Source: Pseudomonadota bacterium (lineage in GTDB: Bacteria > Pseudomonadota > Alphaproteobacteria > Caulobacterales > Caulobacteraceae). From it: DNA of 64,000 nucleotides. The DNA lies in the NCBI GenBank assembly GCA_023456105.1, contig JAEYAO010000100.1:1-64000 (forward strand), written 5' to 3'. The translations under genes were made by a program, and so were the position numbers. How positions within the stretch are numbered: the stretch's first letter is position 1; each line of letters opens with the position of its first letter. Below the pieces are notes generated by a model. The model was not told where the DNA came from. It was given only the letters and a program-made list of their open reading frames with translations, and ran no database searches. Positions 31,239 through 41,551 of the stretch are shown piece by piece.

Positions 31239-33839
31239 ATGGTTTCCCGAATGACCCAGATGATCCCCAGCGCCTCCGCCCGCCTCGGCGCTCGTTCCAG
31301 CATGGTCGCGCTTGTGATCGCCGCCGGCTTGTCGAGCCCGGTGCTGGCCCAGACCGCGCCGGTCGCCATTCCGTCGAACTCCGGATCGGCCGCGCCGGCG
31401 CCGGTGGTGAACCCCACGCCGTCCGGCCCCACGCCGTCCTCCGGCACGACGGCGGAGACGGCCGCGCCTCGGGTGACGACGCCTCAGCCGCAAGCCGCTC
31501 CGGCGACCACCCCGCCTGCGCCGCAAGCGCCTGCAGCCCAGGGTGCGGCCGCCCAAGGCGCGACCCAGGGCGTGGCGACCGCCGCCGCGCCCGAGCAGGT
31601 GCGCGTCAACCGCATCCTGGTTCAGGGCACACAGCGGATCGATCAGACCACGGTCCTGTCCTACCTGCCCATCCAGCCGGGCGACACGGTCGATGCGGCG
31701 GTGCTGGACGTCGCGGTGCGCACGCTCAACCGCACCGGCCTGTTCGCCGACGTGCAGCTGGGCGTGCAGAACGGCGACCTGATCGTGCAGATCGTCGAGA
31801 ACCCCATCATCAACCAGGTGGTGTTCGAGGGGAACAGCGCGGTCCGCGAGGACAAGCTGAACGAAGAGGTCACGCTGAAGCCGCGCGGCATCTACACGCG
31901 CGCCAAGGTGCAGGAGGACGTGGGCTCCATCGTCGAGCTGTATCGCCTGCAGGGCCGCATCTCGGCCACCGTCACGCCCAAGCTGGTGCAGCTCGAGCAG
32001 AACCGCGTCGACGTCGTGTTCGAGATCGACGAGGGGCCGCAGACCGGCATCAGCGCGATCAATGTGCTGGGCAACCGCGCGTTCTCGGACAACGACGTGC
32101 GCGACGTCATGGTCACCGAGCGCTCGCGCTGGTGGAAGTTCTTCACCAACAACGACAACTACGATCCCAACCGGCTCGAGTACGATCAGGAGCAGCTGCG
32201 CAAGTTCTACACCAATCGCGGCTATTACGACTTCCGCATCATCTCTTCGGTGGCCGAGCTGCAGCCGGACGATGCGGCGTTCGCCCTGACGCTGACGCTG
32301 GACGAAGGCGACCGCTACAACTTCGGCGAGATCAGCGTCGTCACCGAGAACGAGCGGCTGAACGCCGACTTCCTGAAGGCGCTGGTGCCGATCCGCAGCG
32401 GCGACCTCTACCAGAGCGACAAGATCGAGCAGGCGGTCGACGCCCTGACTTTCGCCGCGGGTTCGGCCGGCTACGCCTTTGTCGACATCAACCCGACCTA
32501 TCGGGCCAATCCGGACACCGACACGGTGGACGTGACCTTCAACGTGTCCGAAGGCCAGCGCGTCTACATCGAGCGCATCAATGTGGTCGGCAACACGCGC
32601 ACCATCGATCCCGTCGTTCGCCGCGAGATCGTGCTGACCGAAGGCGACGCCTTCAACCGAGCGCTGCTGGAGCGGTCACGCAACAATCTGCGGGCGCTGG
32701 GCTTCTTCAAGGACGTGACGGTTGCGGAGACGCAGGGATCCGCGCCCGACCGGTCCGTCGTCAACGTCACCGTGCAGGAGCAGCCCACGGGCGAACTGTC
32801 AGTGGGCGCGGGCTTCAGCTCGGTCGACAGCTTCACCGTCAACCTCGGCATCAGCGAGCGCAACTTCCGCGGCCGCGGCCAGAACGTGGTGGCGCGCCTG
32901 GAATGGGGATCCCTGCGCCAGCAGGTGGATTTCCGCTTCACCGAGCCGAAGTTCCTGGGCCGCGACCTGCGCGCGGGCTTTGACCTGTTCCACTCGCGCT
33001 ACGACCTCAGCGAATATTCGTCCTACGACTATCGTTCGACCGGCGCCGGGGTGCGCGTGTCCTATCCGCTGAACCAGAACGCCCTGTTCAGCGCGCGCTA
33101 CTTCCTGAAGGACGACGAGATCATCGTGCCGAACAACTTCTGTTCGAGCACAGGCAGCCTGGGTTCGTCGGCCCTGTGCGACCAGATCGGCTCATTCCTG
33201 AACTCATCGGTCGGCTACACCCTGCAACTCAGCTATCTGAACGACCCGATCCGTCCGACGCGCGGCTGGTCGGGCTCGTTGATCCAGGATCTGGCGGGCC
33301 TTGGCGGGGATGTGAACTATCTGAAGACCGAAGGCGATGCGACCTGGTACTACGGCATCACGCCGTCCTGGGTGGTCAGCGTTCGGGGTCAGGCGGGCTA
33401 CATCTCGGGCTGGAACGGCGACGCCATCCGGATCAGCGACCGCTTCTTCAAGGGCGGCAACAGCTTCCGCGGCTTCGAGACCGCCGGCATGGGACCGCGC
33501 GACCTGAGCACGACCGATGCGCTCGGCGGCAACTTCTACGCCATCGGCACGGTCGAACTGACGCTGCCGAACTTCCTGCCCGAGCAGTACGGCATCAAGA
33601 CCTCGCTGTTCGCCGACGTCGGCACGCTGAGCGGGCTGGATGATCGCTATAAGCTGACGGACCAGGGGGTGCGCGACACCACCATCGCCGATGAGGCCTC
33701 GCTGCGGGCCTCGGCCGGCGTCAGCATCCACTGGCGTTCGCCGATGGGGCCGATCCGCTTCGACCTGGCCAAGGTCCTCGCCAAGGAAGACTACGACAAG
33801 ACCGAGAGCTTCCGCTTCTCGACCTCCACCCAGTTCTAA
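31239..33839 (+). CDS. bamA: outer membrane protein assembly factor BamA
   Basis: Central Omp85 protein inserting beta-barrels in the outer membrane. About 866 residues: a signal peptide ending near SSPVLA, an unusual Ala/Pro/Thr-rich linker of about 85 residues, five POTRA domains (about 110-450), and the 16-stranded barrel to the C-terminus ending in Phe (STSTQF), the beta-signal. The loop 6 segment appears as a GNSFRGFETAGMGPRD region (VRGF-like motif). The start is uncertain: TTG31218 overlaps the rseP stop; ATG31239 or ATG31251 give a more usual signal peptide. skp-like follows. Confidence 0.95.
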   Translation: MVSRMTQMIPSASARLGARSSMVALVIAAGLSSPVLAQTAPVAIPSNSGSAAPAPVVNPTPSGPTPSSGTTAETAAPRVTTPQPQAAPATTPPAPQAPAAQGAAAQGATQGVATAAAPEQVRVNRILVQGTQRIDQTTVLSYLPIQPGDTVDAAVLDVAVRTLNRTGLFADVQLGVQNGDLIVQIVENPIINQVVFEGNSAVREDKLNEEVTLKPRGIYTRAKVQEDVGSIVELYRLQGRISATVTPKLVQLEQNRVDVVFEIDEGPQTGISAINVLGNRAFSDNDVRDVMVTERSRWWKFFTNNDNYDPNRLEYDQEQLRKFYTNRGYYDFRIISSVAELQPDDAAFALTLTLDEGDRYNFGEISVVTENERLNADFLKALVPIRSGDLYQSDKIEQAVDALTFAAGSAGYAFVDINPTYRANPDTDTVDVTFNVSEGQRVYIERINVVGNTRTIDPVVRREIVLTEGDAFNRALLERSRNNLRALGFFKDVTVAETQGSAPDRSVVNVTVQEQPTGELSVGAGFSSVDSFTVNLGISERNFRGRGQNVVARLEWGSLRQQVDFRFTEPKFLGRDLRAGFDLFHSRYDLSEYSSYDYRSTGAGVRVSYPLNQNALFSARYFLKDDEIIVPNNFCSSTGSLGSSALCDQIGSFLNSSVGYTLQLSYLNDPIRPTRGWSGSLIQDLAGLGGDVNYLKTEGDATWYYGITPSWVVSVRGQAGYISGWNGDAIRISDRFFKGGNSFRGFETAGMGPRDLSTTDALGGNFYAIGTVELTLPNFLPEQYGIKTSLFADVGTLSGLDDRYKLTDQGVRDTTIADEASLRASAGVSIHWRSPMGPIRFDLAKVLAKEDYDKTESFRFSTSTQF

Positions 33840-33876
33840 ACCGCAAGCCAGAACCGCTCGCACCCAAGGAAACGTC

Positions 33877-34473
33877 ATGAAGTCTCTGATCATCGCCGCG
33901 ACGGCCGCCGCCTCGCTCATCGCTTCGACCGCCTCGGCGCAGCAGGCCGCCGCTCCCGCCCAACCGCAGAACCCGGGCCCGCAGATCCCCGGCCTGTGCG
34001 TGTTCCACAACGCCCGCCTCCTGGCCCAGTCCAGCGTCGGCCAGGCGGTCGATGCGCGCATGCAGCAGCTAGCGCAGGAAGTTCAGGGCGAGCTCGCCCC
34101 CTATGCGCAGTCGCTCCAGACCGAAGCCCAGTCGCTGCAGTCGTCGGGCGCCAGCCTGCCGGCCGATCAGCTGCAACAGCGCCGCCAGGCCCTGCAGCAG
34201 CGCGCGCAGGAGGCCCAGCAACTGGAGGCCACCCGCGAGAACGAGCTGCGCTACACCCTGGCCACCCAGCGTCAGGCCATCACCACGGCCCTGTCGCCGA
34301 TCCTGGTCGCCGTTTACCAGGAGCGCGGCTGCGGCATGCTGATCGACCGGGAAAGCGTTTTCATCATGAACCCGGCGCACGACATCACCGACCTGGCGAT
34401 CCAGCGCCTGAACACCGCTCTGCCGACGCTGAGCTTCAACCGCCTGCAGGTGCCTGCGCAGCCGGCGCAGTAA
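33877..34473 (+). CDS. skp: OmpH/Skp family periplasmic chaperone
   Basis: Periplasmic holdase delivering unfolded outer-membrane proteins to BamA. The 198 residues have a signal peptide ending at TASA-QQ, a short Pro/Gln-rich linker, and a long helical hairpin rich in Gln, Ala and Glu (about 55-150) typical of OmpH. Two Cys (in GLCVFHN and ERGCGML) are unusual for Skp. ATG33877 follows CCAAGGA; it lies 37 bases after bamA and six before lpxD, the classical bamA-skp-lpxD-fabZ-lpxA order. Confidence 0.9.
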   Translation: MKSLIIAATAAASLIASTASAQQAAAPAQPQNPGPQIPGLCVFHNARLLAQSSVGQAVDARMQQLAQEVQGELAPYAQSLQTEAQSLQSSGASLPADQLQQRRQALQQRAQEAQQLEATRENELRYTLATQRQAITTALSPILVAVYQERGCGMLIDRESVFIMNPAHDITDLAIQRLNTALPTLSFNRLQVPAQPAQ

Positions 34474-34479
34474 GACCTC

Positions 34480-35493
34480 ATGCCGGACACCCGCTTCTTT
34501 CAGACGCTCCAGCCGCTCTCCGTCGCCGATATCGCGGCGCGGATCGGAGCCGAGGTCGAAAGGGGCGGGGAGCGGACCATCCGATCCGTCGCGCCCTTGT
34601 CCTCCGCGGACGAGGGCGCGATCGCGTTTCTGGGCGACCGCAAGTTCGCCGCCCAGCTCTCCGGAACGCGCGCGGGCTGCGTGATCGTGCATCCGTCGGC
34701 CGTGGCCGCCGCGCCAGTCGAAGCGGCGGTGATCGTCTCCACCGAGCCCCAGGCCAGCTGGGCGCGCGCTTCGGCTCTTCTGCATCAGGCGCTGATGCTG
34801 GACGCCGCCTTCTCTGCGGAAGATGCGGTCGAGGACGACAGCGTCCGGATCGCACCGGGCGTTGTGCTGGGCCCGGGCGTCCGCATCGGGCGCGGCAGTC
34901 ACATCGGCGCCAACACCGTGATCGGTCCCGGCGTGCAGATCGGCCGCGACAGCCAGATCGGCGCCAACGTCTCCATCGGCTTTGCGCTGATCGGGGATCG
35001 GGTCAAGATCCTCTCGGGCGCCCGGATCGGAGAGGCGGGCTTCGGCGCCGCCGTCTCGCGCAGCGGGCCGATCGACATCCCGCAGCTCGGCCGCGTGATC
35101 CTTCAGGACGGTGTCACCGTCGGCGCCAACAGCTGCATCGACCGCGGTGCCTATGACGACACGGTCATCGGCGAGAACACCAAGATCGATAATCTGGTGA
35201 TGATCGGCCACAACTGCGTCATCGGCCGCAACAACCTGATGGCGGCGCACACCGGCATCTCGGGCTCCGTGACGACCGGCGACAACGTCATGTTCGGCGG
35301 ACGGGCGGGCGTCGGCGACCACATCAGCATCGGCGAGGGCGCGCGCGTGGCGGCCGGCGCCGGCGTCCTAGCCGACATTCCCCCTGGAGAGACATGGTCG
35401 GGCTATCCCGCCAAGCCGATCCGCCAGTCCTTGCGCGAGGCGGTCTGGCTCGCCAAACAGGTGTCTTCACGCAAGGGAAACCGGGAATCATGA
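34480..35493 (+). CDS. lpxD: UDP-3-O-(3-hydroxyacyl)glucosamine N-acyltransferase
   Basis: Third enzyme of lipid A synthesis, adding the N-linked acyl chain. The 337 residues have an N-terminal uridine-binding domain (about 1-100) and then a left-handed beta-helix of hexapeptide repeats (about 110-290; for example VVLGPGVRIGRGSHIGANTV in part). The catalytic His region appears as NLVMIGHNCVIG (about 240-250), and a C-terminal helix follows. Four bases overlap with fabZ (ATGA). Confidence 0.97.
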   Translation: MPDTRFFQTLQPLSVADIAARIGAEVERGGERTIRSVAPLSSADEGAIAFLGDRKFAAQLSGTRAGCVIVHPSAVAAAPVEAAVIVSTEPQASWARASALLHQALMLDAAFSAEDAVEDDSVRIAPGVVLGPGVRIGRGSHIGANTVIGPGVQIGRDSQIGANVSIGFALIGDRVKILSGARIGEAGFGAAVSRSGPIDIPQLGRVILQDGVTVGANSCIDRGAYDDTVIGENTKIDNLVMIGHNCVIGRNNLMAAHTGISGSVTTGDNVMFGGRAGVGDHISIGEGARVAAGAGVLADIPPGETWSGYPAKPIRQSLREAVWLAKQVSSRKGNRES

Positions 35494-35960
35494 GCGAAGC
35501 GGACGGCAAGATCGATTACGCCGAGGTCATGCGGCGACTGCCGCACCGCTACCCCTTCCTTCTGGTCGACAAGGCGGAGGATTTTGTCCCGGCGACCTCG
35601 ATCACCGGCGTCAAGAACGTGTCCCACAACGAGCCCTTCTTTCCCGGCCACTTTCCGATCGACCCCGTGATGCCGGGCGTGCTGATCGTGGAGGCGATGG
35701 CGCAAACGGGCGCGCTCCTGATGTCCAAGACGCTGGACGTGGCGGTGGCCGACAAGGTCATCATGTTCATGTCCATCGACGGCGTGCGCTTCAGAAAGCC
35801 CGCGCGGCCCGGCGACCAGTTGCGGATGGAGGTCAAGGTGATCAAGGCGCGCGGCGACGCCTACAAGTTCCGTGGCGAGACCTTCATCGACGGCAAGCTG
35901 GCGGCCGAGGCCGAGTTCATGGCCATGGTGGTCAAGGTCGATCAGCCGGCCGCGGCATGA
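35490..35960 (+). CDS. fabZ: 3-hydroxyacyl-ACP dehydratase FabZ
   Basis: Dehydrates 3-hydroxyacyl-ACP in fatty acid elongation and competes with LpxA/LpxD for the same substrates. The 156-residue hotdog protein shows LPHRYPFLLVDK and FFPGHFPIDPVMPGVL with catalytic His, then EAMAQ with catalytic Glu. ATG35490 overlaps the lpxD stop; its own stop overlaps lpxA by four bases, so the three are translationally coupled. Confidence 0.98.
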   Translation: MSEADGKIDYAEVMRRLPHRYPFLLVDKAEDFVPATSITGVKNVSHNEPFFPGHFPIDPVMPGVLIVEAMAQTGALLMSKTLDVAVADKVIMFMSIDGVRFRKPARPGDQLRMEVKVIKARGDAYKFRGETFIDGKLAAEAEFMAMVVKVDQPAAA

Positions 35961-36742
35961 GCATCCACCCCACCGCCATCGTCGACGCCTCCGCCCGGAT
36001 CGCCGACGACGTCGAGATCGGCCCCTGGTGCACGGTGGGCCCCAACGTCGTTCTGGCGCGGGGCGTCCGGCTGGTCAGCCATGTGGTGGTGCAGCAGGAC
36101 ACCGATGTCGGGGCCGGCACCGTCATTCACCCCTTCGCCGTGATCGGCGGCGATCCGCAGCACAACGGCTACAAGGGCGAGCCGGTGCGGCTGGAGATCG
36201 GCTCGAACAACCTGATCCGCGAGCACTGCACCTTCAATCGGGGCACGCCGCAGGGGACGGGCGTGACGGTCGTCGGCTCGGACAACCTGTTCATGACGGG
36301 CGCGCACGTCGGGCACGACTGCGTGGTCGGAAACAATGTGGTGATGGCGAACAATGCGACGCTGGGCGGCCATGCTCATGTCGGCGACCGCGTCTTCCTG
36401 GGCGGGCTGTGCGCCGTGCACCAGAACGGCCGGGTGGGGCAGGGTGCCATCGTCGGCGGCCTGGCGGCGGTGACGCGCGACGTGATTCCCTATGGCTCGG
36501 CCTGGGGCAACCACGCGCGGCTGCACGGGCTGAACCTGATCGGGCTGAAGCGCAAGGGCTACGGCAAGGACCAGCTGCGCCGGCTGCTGGCCGCCTACCG
36601 CGACCTGTTCGAGGGATCCGGCGAGTTCGCCGGCCGGATCGACCGTGTGGCTGAGGCTTACGCCGACCTGCCCGAGATCACCGAGATCGTCGCCTTCATC
36701 CGCGAGGGCGGCAAGCGGCCGCTGTGCCTGCCGGGCGAATGA
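35957..36742 (+). CDS. lpxA: acyl-ACP--UDP-N-acetylglucosamine O-acyltransferase
   Basis: First committed acylation of lipid A synthesis. The 261-residue left-handed beta-helix protein has the family motif REHCTFNRGT and catalytic His in MTGAHVGHDCVVG (about 114-126), and a C-terminal helical domain (GLNLIGLKRKGY). Overlaps fabZ by four bases and lpxI by four bases. Confidence 0.98.
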   Translation: MSIHPTAIVDASARIADDVEIGPWCTVGPNVVLARGVRLVSHVVVQQDTDVGAGTVIHPFAVIGGDPQHNGYKGEPVRLEIGSNNLIREHCTFNRGTPQGTGVTVVGSDNLFMTGAHVGHDCVVGNNVVMANNATLGGHAHVGDRVFLGGLCAVHQNGRVGQGAIVGGLAAVTRDVIPYGSAWGNHARLHGLNLIGLKRKGYGKDQLRRLLAAYRDLFEGSGEFAGRIDRVAEAYADLPEITEIVAFIREGGKRPLCLPGE

Positions 36743-37569
36743 GCCGACTGGGCCTGATCGCGGGCGGAGGCGACCTGCCGCTGGCGGTGGCCCATCGCTG
36801 CGAGGCCGAGGGGCGCGAGGTCTTCGTGATCCGGCTGGCGGGCTTCGCCGATCCGGCGATGACGCGCTGGCCCGGCGCGGACTTCGGCATGGCCGAGATC
36901 GGCGGCATACTGAAGGCGATGAAGCGGTCGGGATGCGAGGCGGTCTGCCTGGCCGGCAACGTCAGTCGGCCGGACTTCAAGACGCTGAAGCCGGACTTCA
37001 AGGGCGCGACGCTGCTGCCCGGCATCATCAAGGCGGCCGGGCAGGGCGACGACGCCCTGCTGCGGAAGATACTGTCCGTGTTCGAGAGCGAAGGGTTCGC
37101 CGTCGAAGGCGCGGACGACATCCTGGGTGGAGACACGCTGTCGGCGGGCGCGCTGGGGCGGGTCCGACCCACGCCGGAACAGACGGCCGATCTGATCAAG
37201 GCGCTGCATGTGGCGGAGCGGTCAGGCGACCTCGATATCGGCCAGGGGGCGGTCGTCTGCGACGGCCTGGTGCTGGCGGTCGAGGCGCAGGAGGGCACGG
37301 ACGCCATGCTGCACCGCGTGGCCGGGTTGCCGGTCGATCTGCGCGGCTCACCTGCGTATCGCAAGGGCGTCCTGGCCAAGGCGCCCAAGCCGATCCAGGA
37401 CCTGCGCGTGGACATGCCGGTGATCGGCGCGCGCACGATTGAACTGGCGGCCGAGGCGGGCCTGTCGGGCGTCGCGGGCATCGAGGGGCGGCTGATCCTG
37501 ATCGATCGGCCCGCCATCATCGCCGCCGCCGATCGCCTGGGCCTGTTCGTCTGGGGCCAGGCGCGGTGA
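36739..37569 (+). CDS. lpxI: UDP-2,3-diacylglucosamine pyrophosphatase LpxI
   Basis: Hydrolyses UDP-2,3-diacylglucosamine to lipid X in organisms lacking LpxH. The 276 residues begin with the DUF1009 signature LGLIAGGGDLPL and contain GVLAKAPKPIQDLRVDMP and DRPAIIAAAD in the C-terminal half. The family was defined in Caulobacter. ATG36739 overlaps the lpxA stop; a start five codons earlier is possible but reads into lpxA. It lies directly before lpxB, its pathway partner, with a four-base overlap. Confidence 0.95.
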   Translation: MSRLGLIAGGGDLPLAVAHRCEAEGREVFVIRLAGFADPAMTRWPGADFGMAEIGGILKAMKRSGCEAVCLAGNVSRPDFKTLKPDFKGATLLPGIIKAAGQGDDALLRKILSVFESEGFAVEGADDILGGDTLSAGALGRVRPTPEQTADLIKALHVAERSGDLDIGQGAVVCDGLVLAVEAQEGTDAMLHRVAGLPVDLRGSPAYRKGVLAKAPKPIQDLRVDMPVIGARTIELAAEAGLSGVAGIEGRLILIDRPAIIAAADRLGLFVWGQAR

Positions 37570-38717
37570 AGATCATGCTGGTCGCCGGCGAGGCGTCGGG
37601 CGACGCCCTGGGCGCGGGTCTGGCGAGAGCGCTAAAGGCGCGGCTGGGCGACGGCGTCGCCTTTGTCGGAATCGGAGGGTCCCGGATGGCGGCCGAGGGC
37701 GTGGCGAGCCCGTTCGATATCGCCGAACTCGCCATCGTCGGCGTCACGGAAGCGCTGTCCGCCTATGGCCGCGTGCGGCGGCGGGTGCGGGAGACGGCCG
37801 ATCTGGCGGCGAGGGAGCGGCCGGACGCCGTGGTGCTGATCGACAGCTGGGGCTTCACCTCCCGCGTCGGCAAGGCGATCCGCAAGGCGTCGCCGGACAC
37901 GCCCCTGATCAAATACGTGGGGCCGCAGGTCTGGGCGTCGCGGCCGAAGCGGGCCCGAGCGCTGGCGAAGACGGCGGATCACCTGCTCGCGCTCTACAGC
38001 TTCGATGCGCCTTGGTTCGAGCGGGAAGGCCTGGCGACCACGGTCGTAGGATCGCAGGCGCTGAACCTGAATCTGAGCGCGGCGGACGGCGCGGCGTTCC
38101 GCCGGCGCCATGACATCGACCTAGCGGCGCCCCTGCTGCTGATCCTGCCCGGAAGCCGGCCGGGGGAGATCGCCCGGATGACCCCGGTGTACGAGCAGAC
38201 GGCGGTGCGGCTGAAGGCCGAGCTGCCGGAGCTGCAGATCGCGGTTGTCGCCTCCGCCATGGTCGATGCGGAGGTGCGCGGCCGCGTCGCCGCCTGGCCG
38301 TTCCGCGCCCACTTGGTCGAGGAGTTGGAGAAGTACGACGCCATGAAGGCCGCCGACGCGGCCCTCGCCACCAGCGGAACGGTGACGCTGGAAGTCGCCG
38401 TGGCGGGCGCGCCGATGGTCATCGCCTATCGCATCGGCGCGATCAGCTACGCCATCGCCAGGCGGATCGTCACCGCCCCCTTCATCACCCTGTTCAACAT
38501 CGCCGCAGGCCGTGAGGTCGCGCCCGAGTTCATCCAGGACGCCGCTACGCCCGAACGGCTGGCGAGCGCCCTGCATCGGTTGCTGACCGACCGGGACGCC
38601 GCACGACGTCAGTCGGAAGCGCAGACGGCGGCGCTGGAGGCGATGGGGCGCGGCGACCACGATCCTTCAGAGCTCGCCGCCGATGCGGTGCTGAAGGTGA
38701 TCGCGGAACGCCGCTGA
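37566..38717 (+). CDS. lpxB: lipid-A-disaccharide synthase
   Basis: Glycosyltransferase joining lipid X to UDP-diacylglucosamine. The 383 residues start MLVAGEASGDALGAGL after GTG-Lys-Ile, with LILPGSRPGEI and the TSGTVTLE nucleotide-sugar motif (about 277-284), followed by YRIGAISY. GTG37566 overlaps the lpxI stop. This ends the plus-strand envelope supercluster; a hairpin separates it from convergent gltA. Confidence 0.97.
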   Translation: MKIMLVAGEASGDALGAGLARALKARLGDGVAFVGIGGSRMAAEGVASPFDIAELAIVGVTEALSAYGRVRRRVRETADLAARERPDAVVLIDSWGFTSRVGKAIRKASPDTPLIKYVGPQVWASRPKRARALAKTADHLLALYSFDAPWFEREGLATTVVGSQALNLNLSAADGAAFRRRHDIDLAAPLLLILPGSRPGEIARMTPVYEQTAVRLKAELPELQIAVVASAMVDAEVRGRVAAWPFRAHLVEELEKYDAMKAADAALATSGTVTLEVAVAGAPMVIAYRIGAISYAIARRIVTAPFITLFNIAAGREVAPEFIQDAATPERLASALHRLLTDRDAARRQSEAQTAALEAMGRGDHDPSELAADAVLKVIAERR

Positions 38718-38731
38718 CGCTGCTGGAGAAG

Positions 38732-38759
38732 CGTCGCACCCGGCGGACCGGATGCGACG
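38732..38759. terminator. hairpin between convergent lpxB and gltA
   Basis: CGTCGCA (38732-38738) pairs with TGCGACG (38753-38759), continued after one mismatch by CCGG/CCGG with loop CGGA. It sits in the 52-base gap between the two stop codons, where a shared terminator is expected, but lacks a T-run on either side. Confidence 0.5.
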
Positions 38760-38769
38760 TCGTGGGGCC

Positions 38770-40071
<1,302 letters not shown>

Positions 40072-40135
40072 GAATGCCCCTTTGCATCTACGGCCAGTCG
40101 CGGGGGAGCGCCGGTCGCCTTGTGGTTATGGGTGA

Positions 40136-41551
40136 TCACTTAAGCCCTTGCAGCGCATCATCCAAGCGCCCCAGACTTTCGTCGCGTCCGAGCGCCGACA
40201 GGATGCGCGCGATGTCGGGCGATGGCTGGCCGGCTGTGAGGACCGCACGCAGGGCCGGACCGATCTTGCCGAAGCCCACGCCCTCTTCTTCGGCGAACGC
40301 CTTGAGGTCGGCGTCGAGGGCGAAGACGTCCCAGGATTGGAACAGCTGGAGTCGCGAACGCAGGCGCCCGAGACGCTCCAAAGCCTCATCCGTCAGCGGC
40401 TTGCGGGCCTTGTCATCAAGGATCAGCGGCCGCGCGAGCAGCACGAAAGCGGTCTGGTCGGCGAGCTCCAGCACCGTCTTGGCGCGATCCTTGACGAACG
40501 GCATGGCCATTTGCAGCCGCGCCTCGTCGTCTTCGGCCAGAGCGCGGCCGCGAGCGAGGTGGACGTCCAGCGCCAGCTTGGCCAGCCGCTCGTCGTCGCC
40601 GAGGCGAAGCCAGTGGCCGTTGACGTGCGCCAGCTTGTCGAAGTCCAGCCGCGCCGGCGCCTTGCCGATCCCTGACAGATCGAACCATTCCAGCGCCTGG
40701 GCGTCGGAGAACAGCTCGTCGTCCCCATGCGACCAGCCGAGGCGCGCCAGGTAGTTGCGCATGGCCTCGGGCAGATAGCCCATTTCGGCGTATTCGTGCA
40801 CCGCCTGCGCCCCGTGGCGCTTGGACAGCTTGGCGCCGTCCGGGCCGTGGATCAGCGGGATGTGCGCGAAAGCAGGGCGGGGCCAATCCAGAGCGTCATA
40901 GATCAGGCTCTGGCGGGCGGCGTTGTTCAGGTGGTCGTCGCCTCGGATGACGTGGGTCACGCCCATGTCGTGATCGTCGACGACCACGGCCAGATTGTAG
41001 GTCGGCGCGCCGTCCGAGCGCAGCAGCACCAGATCGTCGAGGTCGTCCGTGGACCAGCTGACGGCGCCCTGCACCTCGTCCTGTACGGTCACGGTCACGC
41101 CCTGAGGGCGGCGAAAGCGGACGACGTGCGGCAGGAGAAGGTCGTCGACCATCGGTTCGCGGTCACGCCAGGGCGACTCGAAGGCGCGCTTTTCCGCCTT
41201 GGCCTCGTCGCGCAGGCGGCTTGTCTCTTCAGGCGAGGTGAAGTCGCGATAGGCGCGGCCGCTTTCCAGCAGCTGATCCACCACCTCGCGGTGGCGGTCG
41301 GCGCGGCTGAACTGGAACACAGGCTCCTCGTCGGCGAACAGCTCCAGCCAGCTGAGACCATCGAAGATGGCCTGCACGGCGCCTTCGGTCGAGCGTTCGC
41401 GATCGGTGTCCTCGATGCGAACCAGGAAGCGGCCGCCGCGACCCTTGGCGTAAAGCCAGTTGAAAAGCGCCGTCCGCGCCCCTCCAATGTGAAGGTAGCC
41501 GGTGGGCGAGGGGGCGAAGCGGGTGACGACGGTCGAGGAAGAGGCTGTCAT
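40136..41551 (-). CDS. gltX: glutamyl-tRNA synthetase
   Basis: Charges tRNA-Glu (and often tRNA-Gln) with glutamate. The 471 residues begin with the class I HIGH motif in SPTGYLHIGGARTALFNWLY and have the KMSKS equivalent as KLSKRHG (about 250), then the helical anticodon domain. ATG41551 is chosen because the conserved RFAPSPTG lies ten residues in; a longer reading adds 18 non-conserved residues and runs into comEC. Alphaproteobacteria often carry two gltX genes; which one this is cannot be told here. Its start codon overlaps the divergent comEC start. Confidence 0.96.
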   Translation of the reverse strand: MTASSSTVVTRFAPSPTGYLHIGGARTALFNWLYAKGRGGRFLVRIEDTDRERSTEGAVQAIFDGLSWLELFADEEPVFQFSRADRHREVVDQLLESGRAYRDFTSPEETSRLRDEAKAEKRAFESPWRDREPMVDDLLLPHVVRFRRPQGVTVTVQDEVQGAVSWSTDDLDDLVLLRSDGAPTYNLAVVVDDHDMGVTHVIRGDDHLNNAARQSLIYDALDWPRPAFAHIPLIHGPDGAKLSKRHGAQAVHEYAEMGYLPEAMRNYLARLGWSHGDDELFSDAQALEWFDLSGIGKAPARLDFDKLAHVNGHWLRLGDDERLAKLALDVHLARGRALAEDDEARLQMAMPFVKDRAKTVLELADQTAFVLLARPLILDDKARKPLTDEALERLGRLRSRLQLFQSWDVFALDADLKAFAEEEGVGFGKIGPALRAVLTAGQPSPDIARILSALGRDESLGRLDDALQGLK